64,000 nt of DNA from Litoribrevibacter euphylliae (GCF_042646085.1 NZ_JBHRSZ010000002.1:496001-560000), one strand, 5' to 3'; positions 53,001 to 62,309 are shown, counted from the first letter of the stretch. The notes: generated by a model from the letters alone, not told the origin. A program made the numbers and translations.

Positions 53001-53952
53001 CACGAATTTCACCGCCGGAGCCCGTTGCTGCACCTGAGTGAGGCGCAATGGCTGTTGGGTGGTTATGTGTTTCCACCTTCATCAAGATGTGGATATCTTC
53101 TTCGTGATACGCGTACTTATTCGCACCAGGTTCAGGGAAGAAACGGCCTGCTTTATGACCTTTAATCACTGAAGCGTTATCTTTATAAGCGCTTAAAACG
53201 TCCTGACCGCTTAACTCATTGGTGTTTTTGATCATCTTAAACAGGGATTTATCTGCCTGTTTACCATCAATCACCCAATCCGCATTGAAGATTTTATGGC
53301 GACAATGCTCAGAGTTTGCTTGCGCAAACATCATTAATTCAACGTCAGTAGGGTTTCTCTCAAGTGCCTTGAAATTCTCAACCAGATAATCAATTTCATC
53401 TTCGGCCAACGCTAATCCCCAATCGTCGTTGGCAACTGCCAAAGCATCACGACCGCCCTCAAGAATATTTACGGTTCTTAGAGGTTTAGGTTCAGATTGG
53501 GTAAACAATAACTCTGCACCACCCATGGACGAGAAAACCGCTTCCGTCATGCGATCATGCAATAAGTCAGCAAGGACTTTCTTGGTTGCCTCTTCGACAG
53601 GCGAATCCGTACGAATATAATAAGCAACGCCGCGCTCAATGCGCTGAACACTGTGCAACCCACAGTTATGTAATATATCTGTTGCTTTACTGGACCATGG
53701 TGAAATCGTTCCCGGACGAGGAACCACTAAAAACAGAGTACCGTTCAAGTCTTCAACTGACTCGCTCGGACCATATTCAAGTGCCTTATTCAGAATGGTC
53801 TGTTCATCTTGACTGAGTGTTCCATCAAGAGAAACAAAGTGCATGAATTCTGCGTAAACCCCCGTCACAGCTGGGACGGCGGATTGAAGAGTGTTAAGAA
53901 GTTTTTCAGATTTAAACTTGGAAAGCGCTGGTGCACCGCGAAGCTCAAGCAT
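50050..53952 (-). CDS. purL: phosphoribosylformylglycinamidine synthase (large, single-chain)
   Basis: This is a 1300-residue single-chain FGAM synthase of the gammaproteobacterial type. It has an N-terminal PurS-like domain, a linker, two AIRS-like halves (MKVETHNHPTAIAPHSGAAT; GGAASSMASGSSSADLDFAS) and a C-terminal class I glutamine amidotransferase (GVCNGCQMLSNLASLIPG with the catalytic Cys, later HGEGRTEF). It converts FGAR, glutamine and ATP to FGAM, step 4 of purine synthesis. It starts MLELRGAPALS. A 219-bp divergent region separates it from mltF, the usual gene order. Confidence 0.98.
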   Translation of the reverse strand: MLELRGAPALSKFKSEKLLNTLQSAVPAVTGVYAEFMHFVSLDGTLSQDEQTILNKALEYGPSESVEDLNGTLFLVVPRPGTISPWSSKATDILHNCGLHSVQRIERGVAYYIRTDSPVEEATKKVLADLLHDRMTEAVFSSMGGAELLFTQSEPKPLRTVNILEGGRDALAVANDDWGLALAEDEIDYLVENFKALERNPTDVELMMFAQANSEHCRHKIFNADWVIDGKQADKSLFKMIKNTNELSGQDVLSAYKDNASVIKGHKAGRFFPEPGANKYAYHEEDIHILMKVETHNHPTAIAPHSGAATGSGGEIRDEGATGIGSKPKAGLTGFTVSNLNIPGWKQPWEGEYGKPERIVSALDIMIEGPIGGAAFNNEFGRPNLNGYFRTYEQQAEGVAGTEMRGYHKPIMIAGGLGNIRSEHVEKKEIPVGAKLIVLGGPAMLIGLGGGAASSMASGSSSADLDFASVQRDNPEMERRCQEVIDRCWQMGDENPIKFIHDVGAGGISNALPELVSDAGRGGRFQLRDVPNDEPGMSPAEIWCNESQERYVLAVAPEDMKRFEALCERERCPFAVVGEATEEEHLLLNDEHFENNPVDLPLQVLLGKPPKMQRSFETQTAELSGLSFDGVTLDEAANRVLSLPTVASKSFLITIGDRSITGMVNRDQMVGPWQVPVADAAVTTSSFDTNAGEAMAMGERTPIALINAPASGRMAIGEAITNLASASINQISDIKMSANWMAAAGHPGEDQNLYNTVKAVGMELCPELGISIPVGKDSMSMKTVWEQGEETKSVVAPLSLIISGFAPVNDVRKTLTPELKKDQGETDLVLIDLGRGKNRLGGSCLAQVFNQVGNQCADLDDAEDLKAFFAVIQGLNSDDKLLAYHDRSDGGLFATLTEMAFAGRTGVDINLDYLADSADEALQVLFNEELGAVIQVRREDLDFVLAQLNGAGLGDCSGVVASLNDDQQIRVSLDDDLLIDRSRAELQQLWSRNSFEIQKLRDNADCADQEFANILDDQDPGLSVDLTFDVNENVAAPYIAKSVRPKVAVLREQGVNGQVEMAAAFDRAGFEAIDVHMSDILSGRITLDQFRGLVACGGFSYGDVLGAGEGWAKSILFNARARDQFAGLFEREDSFALGVCNGCQMLSNLASLIPGTDHWPRFVRNESEQFEARVAMVEVQDSPSILLQGMSGSKMPIAIAHGEGRTEFRDTAHLDTANTSGTVAIRYVDNYGQQTQQYPFNPNGSPMGIGGLTNDDGRVTIMMPHPERVFRKVQNSWAPSQWNEDGAWMRMFRNARRWVD

Positions 53953-54171
53953 ACTGAGGAAGCCCCTGACTATAATTTAGACTATTCCCAGCTTTTTCAC
54001 GCTGGAAATTCAAGGCGTGAATGATACTGGAAAAGCAAACAAACGGCTACTTATGTCACACTTCTAATCACACTAGAATGCTCATTCAAAAAAAAGAACA
54101 TAAAATAACCACCACTAACATGAATTCGTGATTTACTTCACATATTAGTCGAGATATGAGGTCTTTAAGGT

Positions 54172-55680
54172 TTGAACTTTATTGATATCTTAAAAACAGG
54201 ATGGCTAAACACTGGACGTACTTCAGCATTTTCTCATTTGGATTCGATCCAAAAGCTGAGTCGTGCTGTCGTGCTTGGTCTCTTATCAGCTCTATCCTTA
54301 TTCGGCTGTACCCACCCTACTGAACTAGAAACGATCCAGCGTGAAGGTACATTAAATGTCGTTACCATTGACAGTGATCGCACGCTGGTTGAAAAAGACG
54401 GGGAAACTGTTGGCTTCGAATACGAATTAGCCAAACAGTTTGCGGATCGTTTAGGTGTCAAACTTCGCATGTACAGCGTAGACAGCATCGAACAAGTCTA
54501 CGACAGTATTAATCAAGGTTATGCTTCGCTTGCAGCGCCCGGAATTGCATTAAATATTCAAGCCAACCAAGTAATATCTCCAACCTATGCATCATCATCT
54601 ACCATTGCAATTTATCGCCAAGGCTCGGTAAAGCCTGGTGCACCGACCGACCTAATTGGTAAAAAGGTAGCAGTAATCAAAGACAGTCCAGCTGAGCATT
54701 GGTTACAAGTCACCACTCAAGCTTTACCAGACTTAACATGGGAAGCCATCCCATCTCCAGACATTGTTTCTCTGTTTGCCGAGTTAGATGCACAACATTT
54801 TGATGTACTGATCGCTTCTGATCATGACTATGAAGCCTATCAAGCCTACTTTCCTGAGCTTAGAGTTGCCTTTTCCGGCCTAGATAATCAAGAAATTGGC
54901 TGGTTATTCACCAAGTCTGAAGATCTCAGCTTATATAACAAGGCGGTCGATTTTTTAAGCGATGAAACGACTGCTGAGCAGATCTCGTATTTACAAGAAA
55001 AGTACTACGGCCACCAGTCTCGTCTGGATTTTGTCGGCGCTAAAACGTTCAAATACCACACCAGAAAACGCTTGCCGAAATACCGTGAATCCATCGAAAA
55101 GGCTGCTGAGAAGTACCAGCAAGATTATTATTTATTAGCCGCTATTGGTTATCAGGAATCACATTGGAACCCAAGAGCTAAGAGCCCAACTGGTGTTCGT
55201 GGATTTATGATGCTGACTCGCCCAACAGCGAAAGACATGGGCGTATCTAATCGTCTGAATGCAAAACAAAGCATTGAAGGCGGTGCGCGGTACTTTACTC
55301 GTCTGCACAAAAGCTTACCCGAACGCATTCAAGAACCAGATCGAACCTGGTTTGCCTTAGCCGCATACAACGTTGGTCGTGGTCACTTGGAAGATGCTCG
55401 CATTCTCACGGAACAAGGTGGAAAAAATCCCGATAAGTGGGCAGACGTAAAAGAATTCTTACCATTACTGCAAGATCGCCGCTGGTATAAAAAAACCAAA
55501 TATGGCTATGCTCGTGGGTATGAACCCGTAATCTATGTACAGAATATCCGTCGATATGTCGATGTACTTCGTTGGTACGATCACCAACAAGAAGAAATCC
55601 GTATCGCGCAAGCTAAAGAAGATGAGACGAGTGAGGAGCAACAACCGACCTCATTAGAAGCGCCAGTGATCATGCTGTAG
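54172..55680 (+). CDS. mltF: membrane-bound lytic murein transglycosylase F
   Basis: This is a 502-residue protein with a lipoprotein-type leader (lipobox LSLFGC, Cys46). A periplasmic solute-binding (SBP-3) domain follows (about 57-280; LNVVTIDSDRTLVEKDGETV), then an SLT transglycosylase domain (about 305-470). The catalytic Glu is Glu329 in GYQESHWNPRAKSPTGVRG. It cleaves peptidoglycan from the outer membrane. The frame opens with TTG 54172 preceded by TTAAGG; no in-frame ATG exists before the leader, so a TTG start is likely. It is followed by a terminator shared with tadA. Confidence 0.94.
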   Translation: MNFIDILKTGWLNTGRTSAFSHLDSIQKLSRAVVLGLLSALSLFGCTHPTELETIQREGTLNVVTIDSDRTLVEKDGETVGFEYELAKQFADRLGVKLRMYSVDSIEQVYDSINQGYASLAAPGIALNIQANQVISPTYASSSTIAIYRQGSVKPGAPTDLIGKKVAVIKDSPAEHWLQVTTQALPDLTWEAIPSPDIVSLFAELDAQHFDVLIASDHDYEAYQAYFPELRVAFSGLDNQEIGWLFTKSEDLSLYNKAVDFLSDETTAEQISYLQEKYYGHQSRLDFVGAKTFKYHTRKRLPKYRESIEKAAEKYQQDYYLLAAIGYQESHWNPRAKSPTGVRGFMMLTRPTAKDMGVSNRLNAKQSIEGGARYFTRLHKSLPERIQEPDRTWFALAAYNVGRGHLEDARILTEQGGKNPDKWADVKEFLPLLQDRRWYKKTKYGYARGYEPVIYVQNIRRYVDVLRWYDHQQEEIRIAQAKEDETSEEQQPTSLEAPVIML

Positions 55681-55717
55681 ATGAATAAGGATTGAGCAAA
55701 AGTAAAAGTCGAACAAA

Positions 55718-55748
55718 ATAAAAAAGAGAGCCTGTGCTCTCTTTTTTT
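55718..55748. terminator. bidirectional terminator between mltF and tadA
   Basis: An A-run, AGAGAGC, CTGT-like loop, GCTCTCT and a T-run. The right T-run runs into the tadA stop codon (TAA at 55747-55749). Confidence 0.85.
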
Positions 55749-56262
55749 ATAGCTCTTGATACAAAGCTAAATATTCCTGGTAGCGCAGCATTGACGGCTT
55801 GCGACGGTACTTAAAGAAGTTTTGCATCAATACTCTGGCCGAAGATTCTAAAACACCACCCTGCCACTCAACCATATGATTAAACTGGGGTTGATCAAAC
55901 ATCTGTTGATGACTGCACACCGCACCCGCTTTTGGTTCAGAAGCACCAAACACCACCCGTGACACTCGGGAATGGATAATAGCACCCGCACACATAGCGC
56001 AAGGCTCGACCGTCACATATAGCGTTGTGTCCACCAAACGGTAATTATCAATGCGCTGCGCCGCATCCCTCAGACACTGAATCTCAGCATGAGCTGTCGG
56101 ATCAGATGACGTAATTGGACGATTCCAGCCCTGACCAATAATCACATTATCTCGTACCAACACCGCACCCACTGGCACTTCACCCTCAAACCAGGCATTA
56201 ACACCTAATTTCAGAGCCTGCTTCATCCAGTATTGGTCTTGGGTTAGTTGATTCGTCGTCAT
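55747..56262 (-). CDS. tadA: tRNA-specific adenosine deaminase
   Basis: This is a 171-residue cytidine-deaminase-fold enzyme. The zinc site is HAEIQCLRDA with catalytic Glu, and PCAMCAGAIIHSRV with the two zinc cysteines. The C-terminal helix (RYQEYLALYQEL region) is of TadA type. It deaminates A34 to inosine in tRNA-Arg(ACG). It sits 92 bp downstream of guaA in the same orientation, the common guaB-guaA-tadA order. Confidence 0.95.
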   Translation of the reverse strand: MTTNQLTQDQYWMKQALKLGVNAWFEGEVPVGAVLVRDNVIIGQGWNRPITSSDPTAHAEIQCLRDAAQRIDNYRLVDTTLYVTVEPCAMCAGAIIHSRVSRVVFGASEPKAGAVCSHQQMFDQPQFNHMVEWQGGVLESSARVLMQNFFKYRRKPSMLRYQEYLALYQEL

Positions 56263-56354
56263 TTTGAATGAAATATAGAGAGGAAGGATGGCTTGAATGA
56301 ATTGAAATAATGAGGGTTTCTCGTCTGCGAGAACAGACGAGAAATACTATTATT

Positions 56355-57932
56355 TTATTCCCACTCAATCGTCGCTGGCGGCTTCGAACTCACATCGTAA
56401 GCCACACGAGAAATACCTGAGATTTCGTTAATGATACGATTCGACACTTTCTCCAAAAGCTCATAAGGAAGATGCGCCCAACGAGCCGTCATGAAATCAA
56501 TGGTCTCTACCGCTCGAAGTGAGACAACCCACTCATAACGACGACCATCACCCACAACGCCTACAGATTTCACAGGAAGGAATACAACGAAAGCCTGAGA
56601 AGTTTTGTGATACCAATCCGCTTTATGTAGTTCTTCAATGAAAATCGCATCGGCTTCACGAAGAATATCCGCATACTCTTTCTTAACTTCACCAAGAATA
56701 CGAACCCCCAAACCAGGGCCTGGGAATGGATGGCGGTAAACCATGTCGTATGGCAAACCAAGCTCTAAACCGATCTTACGTACTTCGTCTTTAAACAGTT
56801 CGCGAAGAGGCTCAACCAAATCAAGCTTCATATCTTCAGGCAGACCACCTACGTTGTGGTGAGACTTAATAACGTGCGCTTTACCGGTTTTTGCAGCTGC
56901 AGATTCAATCACATCAGGGTAAATCGTACCCTGAGCCAAGAACGAACAATTGCTCAACTTAGCCGATTCTTCATCGAATACCTCAATAAAGGTATTACCA
57001 ATGATTTTACGCTTAGCTTCCGGATCAGCAACGCCTTCCAATTTGGATAGGAAACGCTCTTCCGCATCCGCACGGATAACACGTACGCCCATGTTTTTAG
57101 CAAACATATCCATGACCTGATCCCCTTCGTTCTTACGAAGTAGACCATTATCCACAAATACACAGGTTAGCTGATCGCCAATGGCTTTATGAAGCAAGGC
57201 AGCAACTACGGACGAATCCACACCACCGGATAGACCAAGCAATACTTCGCCGTCGCCTACTTGTTCTTTCACTTTAGCGATTTGATCTTCAATGATGTTC
57301 GCCGGTGTCCACAGCTTCTCGCAGCCACTTAACTCAAGAACAAAGTGCTCAAGAATGCGACCACCTTGAAGTGTATGCGTTACTTCAGGGTGGAATTGAA
57401 CGCCATAGAAACGCTTCTCTTCGTTATACATGCCAGCAATCGGACATGAATCCGTTGAAGCCATTAGCTCAAAGCCTTGTGGCATAGCTACAACTTTATC
57501 ACCATGACTCATCCACACATCTAACAAGGAATCGCCATTGTCATTTAGATGATCTCGGATATCGTGAAGCAGAGAACTTTGTCCTTCAACTTTCACCTGC
57601 GCATAACCAAACTCACGAAGAGTGGATGACTCAACTTTACCGCCCAACTGCTCGGCCATGGTTTGCATGCCATAACAAATCCCCAATACAGGCACGCCCA
57701 GATTGAATACTACTTCCGGTGCACGAGGAGATTGGCCCTCTGTTACTGACTCTGGTCCGCCCGCCAAAATAATGCCCTTCGGATTAAAGTCACGAATATC
57801 CTGTTCAGACATATCGAAGGCGTGGATCTCTGAATACACACCGATTTCACGAACTCTGCGTGCGATCAACTGAGTGTACTGACTACCAAAATCAAGAATA
57901 AGGATTCGTTGAGCATGGATATCTTGAGTCAT
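56355..57932 (-). CDS. guaA: GMP synthase (glutamine-hydrolysing)
   Basis: This is a 525-residue protein with an N-terminal class I glutaminase domain (GICYGMQTMAEQLGG with catalytic Cys; VQFHPEVTHT), an ATP-pyrophosphatase domain (LGLSGGVDSSVVAALLHKA P-loop) and a C-terminal dimerisation domain ending PPATIEWE. It makes GMP from XMP, glutamine and ATP. The start is MTQDIHAQRILILDFGSQYT. It follows guaB after a 118-bp gap with a hairpin in it. Confidence 0.98.
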   Translation of the reverse strand: MTQDIHAQRILILDFGSQYTQLIARRVREIGVYSEIHAFDMSEQDIRDFNPKGIILAGGPESVTEGQSPRAPEVVFNLGVPVLGICYGMQTMAEQLGGKVESSTLREFGYAQVKVEGQSSLLHDIRDHLNDNGDSLLDVWMSHGDKVVAMPQGFELMASTDSCPIAGMYNEEKRFYGVQFHPEVTHTLQGGRILEHFVLELSGCEKLWTPANIIEDQIAKVKEQVGDGEVLLGLSGGVDSSVVAALLHKAIGDQLTCVFVDNGLLRKNEGDQVMDMFAKNMGVRVIRADAEERFLSKLEGVADPEAKRKIIGNTFIEVFDEESAKLSNCSFLAQGTIYPDVIESAAAKTGKAHVIKSHHNVGGLPEDMKLDLVEPLRELFKDEVRKIGLELGLPYDMVYRHPFPGPGLGVRILGEVKKEYADILREADAIFIEELHKADWYHKTSQAFVVFLPVKSVGVVGDGRRYEWVVSLRAVETIDFMTARWAHLPYELLEKVSNRIINEISGISRVAYDVSSKPPATIEWE

Positions 57933-58007
57933 GGAAATTAATTCCTTAGAAAATAAGAGAAAACATCGGTTATGGATAACTTTAGACAGTTTTTAGTTAC
58001 CCAATTA

Positions 58008-58033
58008 AATAATGGGGCCTACGCCCCATTATT
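58008..58033 (-). other. hairpin between guaB and guaA
   Basis: AATAATGGGGC pairs exactly with GCCCCATTATT around a CTAC loop. On the minus strand the stem is followed by TAATTGGG, a poor T-tract, so partial termination or transcript processing between guaB and guaA is more likely than full termination. Confidence 0.55.
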
Positions 58034-58050
58034 CGATAAAGCACAGTAAT

Positions 58051-59523
58051 TTAACCACCTACACGGTAGTTTGGTGCTTCTTTCGTAATATGAACATCGT
58101 GTACGTGAGATTCACTCATACCGGCATTGGTAATCTGAACAAACTCAGGCTCCGTACGCATTGAATCAATGGTCTGACAACCGGTATACCCCATTGAAGA
58201 ACGTAAACCGCCCATCAACTGATGAACAGTATTCGACAAAGGTCCTTTACATGCGATTCGACCTTCAATACCTTCCGGAACCAGCTTTTCCACGCCTTCT
58301 TTTGCATCTTGGAAGTAACGATCACTGGAACCCTGGCTTTGGCCCATCGCACCTAAAGATCCCATACCACGGTAAGACTTGTAGGCACGACCTTGGTATA
58401 GCTCTACTTCACCAGGTGCTTCATCAGTACCCGCCAACAAGCTACCCGCCATAACGACGCTTGCACCAGCAACAATCGCTTTCGCCAAATCACCAGAGAA
58501 ACGAACACCGCCATCAGCAATCAGAGGAACACCTGTTCCTTTCAACGCTTCTGCCACATTAGCAATTGCAGAGATCTGTGGTACACCTACACCGGCAACA
58601 ATACGAGTTGTACAGATAGAACCTGGACCAATACCCACCTTAACGCCGTCCGCACCCGCTTCTGCAAGCGCTTTTGCCGCTTCACCTGTCGCAATGTTAC
58701 CACCAATGACCTGAACTTCAGGGAAGTTCTGCTTCACCCAAGCTACGCGATCAATAACACCTTTTGAGTGACCATGTGCAGTATCCACAACGACCACATC
58801 AACGCCAGCAGCTACCAAAGCAGATACACGATCAGGCGTTTCTGGGCCAGTACCAACAGCGGCACCTACACGCAAACGACCTTGATCATCTTTACAGGCA
58901 TTCGGGAAAGCATTCGATTTAGCGATGTCCTTAACCGTCATCAAACCAACCAGTTTGTCAGCGTCGCTTACAACCAAAACTTTCTCAATGCGATTAATGT
59001 GAAGCAACTCTCTAACACGGCCAGCGCTGGTGCCTTCTTTTACAGTGATCAGCTTATCTTTGGGTGTCATTACTGAATTAACTGTTGCGTCCAGATTCAG
59101 TTCAAAGCGAACATCACGACTGGTCACAATGCCGACAAGTTCATCACCATCGACCACAGGAACACCTGAGATGTTGTTGCGACGGGTAATATCGATCAAC
59201 TCACGAATCGTGGTATTACTGGAAACAGTGATAGGATCTTTAACAATCCCGCTTTCGTACTTTTTCACGGCACGAACTTCTGCGGCTTGCTGCTCAATGG
59301 TTAGATTTTTGTGAATTATCCCTAAGCCACCCTCTTGCGCCATGGCAATCGCCAGACGAGATTCAGTTACTGTGTCCATAGCAGCTGAAACTAAAGGAAT
59401 ATTCAGCTCGATATCACGTGTGATACGAGTTTTAAGACTCACGTCTTTAGGGAGAATTTCGGAATAACGAGGGACGAGTAAAACGTCATCAAAGGTCAAT
59501 GCATCTTGGGCGATACGTAGCAT
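58051..59523 (-). CDS. guaB: IMP dehydrogenase
   Basis: This is a 490-residue IMP dehydrogenase. The barrel begins LTFDDVLLVPRYSEILPKDV. A CBS pair occupies about 95-200 (VPVVDGDELVGIVTSRDVRF), and the catalytic loop is GIGPGSICTTRIVAGVGVPQ with the active Cys. The mobile flap is near MGSLGAMGQSQGSSDRYFQ. It oxidises IMP to XMP with NAD, the first committed step to GMP. It is divergent from xseA with about 155 bp between starts, a widely conserved arrangement. Confidence 0.98.
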   Translation of the reverse strand: MLRIAQDALTFDDVLLVPRYSEILPKDVSLKTRITRDIELNIPLVSAAMDTVTESRLAIAMAQEGGLGIIHKNLTIEQQAAEVRAVKKYESGIVKDPITVSSNTTIRELIDITRRNNISGVPVVDGDELVGIVTSRDVRFELNLDATVNSVMTPKDKLITVKEGTSAGRVRELLHINRIEKVLVVSDADKLVGLMTVKDIAKSNAFPNACKDDQGRLRVGAAVGTGPETPDRVSALVAAGVDVVVVDTAHGHSKGVIDRVAWVKQNFPEVQVIGGNIATGEAAKALAEAGADGVKVGIGPGSICTTRIVAGVGVPQISAIANVAEALKGTGVPLIADGGVRFSGDLAKAIVAGASVVMAGSLLAGTDEAPGEVELYQGRAYKSYRGMGSLGAMGQSQGSSDRYFQDAKEGVEKLVPEGIEGRIACKGPLSNTVHQLMGGLRSSMGYTGCQTIDSMRTEPEFVQITNAGMSESHVHDVHITKEAPNYRVGG

Positions 59524-59679
59524 AATTTATTCCTGAAGCTAATGAATTATGCGCGCACATTATATCCTCGTAAATGCTTCGGGTAAACTCAAAGATGCAA
59601 GATTCGTATCCAAAAGTTTCGATAAAACTGATAATATTTTCCGATTCATCCATTTAGTCACCCAGGCAGCACTTCTTTC

Positions 59680-61002
59680 ATGCTTTTTAACCGGCCTCTT
59701 TCTGTTTCAGAACTCAATAAACACACCAAAGATTTATTGGAAACACACTTTTTATCCGTAGAAGTAACAGGGGAAGTATCCGGATTTGTAGCCGCAGCCT
59801 CCGGCCATTGGTATTTCACGCTGAAAGATAGTAAAGCACAGGTGAAATGCGCCATGTTTCGAGGGCAAAATCGCAGCGTTATTCGTCCCCCCAAAAATGG
59901 AGACAAAGTTAAGATCCAAGCACGAGTAACCCTCTATGAAGCTCGCGGCGACTTTCAGTTAGTTGCTAACGCATTGGAACATGATGGAACAGGTGCATTA
60001 CTAGCAGCCTATGAACGATTAAAACTAAAGCTTGAACAGGAAGGCCTGTTTGCACCAGGACATAAAAAACTAATTCCTGCATTTGCCAGAGAAATTGGAG
60101 TGATCACCTCACCCACAGGGGCTGCAATTCAGGATATTCTGCACGTTACACAACGACGCTTTCCGCTGGCCAACATCACCCTTTACCCGACTCAAGTGCA
60201 AGGAAGCGATGCACCACTGCAAATAATGTCGGCATTACATTCAGCCATCAGTCAAAATAAATGCGATGTATTGATTATTGGCCGAGGCGGCGGATCAATT
60301 GAAGACCTATGGTGCTTCAACGACGAACAATTAGCCCGAATGATCTACAGCTGCCCTATTCCAATTATTTCCGCAGTAGGCCATGAAGTCGATTTTACTA
60401 TTTCAGATTTCGTTGCGGATCTTCGCGCTCCTACACCGTCAGCAGCAGCTGAAGTAGTCACCCCTGACCAGTTTGAATGGCAAACCCGTTTCGCCAATCA
60501 ACAAAAACGCTTGATCTATGCCATTCGTCAGAAACTCAAACTCTTACATCATCAACTGGCAGTACAAAGCAGCAACCTGAGATCACCAAAACAAAAGCTT
60601 GAACGTGATGCGCAACGTTTAGACGAATTAAATTTCCGACTAAAAGCGGCCATCCGCCAAACACTAAGCTCTCTGGAAAATAAACAAGCTCTACTCGAAC
60701 AGCAAGTTTTAAAACATCACCCAAAACAAAAGCTGTCGAATCATAAAGGAAACCTTCGTCAACTGGAGCAACGCCTACAACGCGCTATTCAGCAACGGCT
60801 CATAAGCAAGCGTAGCGAATTCCAATCCCTAATTAAGTCCTTACAGCTTATCAGCCCACTAAATACCCTGGAACGCGGTTATTCCATAACCTCAAGCAAT
60901 GGCAAAATCGTTCAACAAAGTGATCAGGTTACGGTCGGCGAAAAAATTGATGTGCAACTTAAGAAAGGGAAGATAGAAGCCAGTGTGACTCGGGTCGAAT
61001 GA
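59680..61002 (+). CDS. xseA: exodeoxyribonuclease VII large subunit
   Basis: This is a 440-residue protein. The N-terminal OB fold (about 1-105; EVTGEVSGFVAAASGHWYFT) precedes the catalytic domain (about 120-280; EIGVITSPTGAAIQDIL, IIGRGGGSIEDLWCFNDE, VGHEVDFTISDFVADLRAPT) and a long coiled-coil region (about 280-400). The C-terminus is short and charged. With XseB it degrades single-stranded DNA from both ends. The stop codon lies in the first copy of a triplicated 15-bp unit. Confidence 0.97.
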   Translation: MLFNRPLSVSELNKHTKDLLETHFLSVEVTGEVSGFVAAASGHWYFTLKDSKAQVKCAMFRGQNRSVIRPPKNGDKVKIQARVTLYEARGDFQLVANALEHDGTGALLAAYERLKLKLEQEGLFAPGHKKLIPAFAREIGVITSPTGAAIQDILHVTQRRFPLANITLYPTQVQGSDAPLQIMSALHSAISQNKCDVLIIGRGGGSIEDLWCFNDEQLARMIYSCPIPIISAVGHEVDFTISDFVADLRAPTPSAAAEVVTPDQFEWQTRFANQQKRLIYAIRQKLKLLHHQLAVQSSNLRSPKQKLERDAQRLDELNFRLKAAIRQTLSSLENKQALLEQQVLKHHPKQKLSNHKGNLRQLEQRLQRAIQQRLISKRSEFQSLIKSLQLISPLNTLERGYSITSSNGKIVQQSDQVTVGEKIDVQLKKGKIEASVTRVE

Positions 61003-61033
61003 GCTCGGGTCGAATGAGCTCGGGTCGAATGAG
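60989..61033 (+). repeat. three exact 15-bp tandem repeats at the xseA stop codon
   Basis: CTCGGGTCGAATGAG occurs three times in a row (60989-61003, 61004-61018, 61019-61033), all in the xseA frame, so the TGA stop recurs three times, each five codons apart. The third copy runs into TTCGACC, forming the hairpin GGTCGAA-TGAG-TTCGACC (61023-61040). This looks like recent replication slippage. Confidence 0.95.
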
Positions 61034-61066
61034 TTCGACCTGAAAGATACAGATAAAACTAAAGCT

Positions 61067-61097
61067 TGAAAGGTTCAGGTATCCCCCAAACCTTTCA
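61067..61097. terminator. possible terminator between xseA and the AraC gene
   Basis: TGAAAGGTT (61067-61075) pairs exactly with AACCTTTCA (61089-61097) across a 13-nt loop. T-runs are lacking on both strands, so termination is uncertain, but it sits between two convergent genes. Confidence 0.45.
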
Positions 61098-61115
61098 GAT
61101 AATCTATACGCTTCC

Positions 61116-62141
61116 CTAGGAAACAGTATTCGGATGAATTGACTTACGATACTCGCCTGGCGAACACCCTAGCCAACGCTTAAACGCATGATAAAAACTT
61201 GAGGTTTCAGCAAAGCCCAACTTATCGGCGATTTGATCCATCTCCAGCTCACCTTCCTGAATGTAACGGATGGCCTTACGCTGACGAACTTTATCTCGCA
61301 ACACCGCAAACGACGTATCTTGCTTCTTCAATTTACGCTGCAAGGTTCTTGAACTCATATTAAACTTGCTGGCTGCATCCTCCATACTGGCAGGAGCATT
61401 ACCCAAGTTGTCATCCAAGAACTTCTCAACTTTATTTACCAGCACGTTGTGATGAGGCATCTGACGAAGTTTAGAATTCGCCATTTCGATCAGATTGTCA
61501 TGAAAAACAGGAAAGTGCCCGGCTAATGGAACATCCAACAGATCACTTTCTACAATGATTTCATCACGTTCTTGATTGAATAGAATCGGAGCGTCAAACA
61601 CTCGAGCATATTCTTCAACGTACTCAGGCTGTGCATGACGAAAGCGAACCTCAATAACCGTTAATGGTCGTCCCATCAGCCACTCAGCAAGGGTAAGAAC
61701 ACCAGCGAACATGCCTTCAGCAAAGTAAACATGGCGGCGAGTATCGATTTCATCGGTTTCAAAAAGAATACGAGCAACATCCTGCGCTTCCTCTACGATA
61801 GTAATATCAATAAACGGAAGCCAAAGGTTTTTATACTCATTGAATCGTGCAATGGCGTCACGACCCGTTTGACTGGTCGCAATCAAAGAACCAACAATGT
61901 CCAGTTCTTCATAGCTCAAATGCTCACCCACATGAAGACCGAATACAGGATCTCCCGATAGGCGATGCATACTACCAAACAGTGCTATTACATCATCCTG
62001 TGTAATGTAGCTGTCTGGTTGAGCGACTTTATATGGGTCTAAACCCGCCCCACGGAAGATTTCTTCCATGGGAATATCATATTGACGTGCCAAACGAATA
62101 AAAACAGGTGCTAGCGCCTGCGTGGACACGGTAGGTTGCAT
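61116..62141 (-). CDS. AraC-family transcriptional regulator (arabinose-binding-like N-domain, OruR-type)
   Basis: This is a protein of 341 residues. The N-terminal effector domain resembles the family with VFIRLARQYDIPMEEIFRGA and DPVFGLHVGEHLSYEELDIV (PF12625-like). Two AraC HTH motifs are at the C-terminus: PASMEDAASKFNMSSRTLQR, then MDQIADKLGFAETSSFYHAF and KRWLGCSPGEYRK. Members typically regulate catabolic or virulence genes in response to a small ligand. The frame runs back to 62243, but ATG 62141 has TGGGG upstream and gives the family's usual length. There is no obvious target gene beside it. Confidence 0.88.
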   Translation of the reverse strand: MQPTVSTQALAPVFIRLARQYDIPMEEIFRGAGLDPYKVAQPDSYITQDDVIALFGSMHRLSGDPVFGLHVGEHLSYEELDIVGSLIATSQTGRDAIARFNEYKNLWLPFIDITIVEEAQDVARILFETDEIDTRRHVYFAEGMFAGVLTLAEWLMGRPLTVIEVRFRHAQPEYVEEYARVFDAPILFNQERDEIIVESDLLDVPLAGHFPVFHDNLIEMANSKLRQMPHHNVLVNKVEKFLDDNLGNAPASMEDAASKFNMSSRTLQRKLKKQDTSFAVLRDKVRQRKAIRYIQEGELEMDQIADKLGFAETSSFYHAFKRWLGCSPGEYRKSIHPNTVS

Positions 62142-62282
62142 TTCATACCCCACTAATATCTCTAGGCTGTCCCCGGCAGTGCATAAATCAAGTGTCCTAT
62201 TATTAGTTATTCTGTATTTTTTATAATAGTTATGTTCGGACACTTACAGTAACCAGTCGTACATAATATTTTGATTATTAAC

Positions 62283-62309
62283 AACTGGCTTTGTGAATAG
62301 GCGCCAGTT
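62283..62309 (-). terminator. possible terminator of der
   Basis: AACTGGC and GCCAGTT form a 7-bp stem that touches the der stop codon. On the minus strand it is followed by TTGTTAATAAT. Weak but in the right place. Confidence 0.4.
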
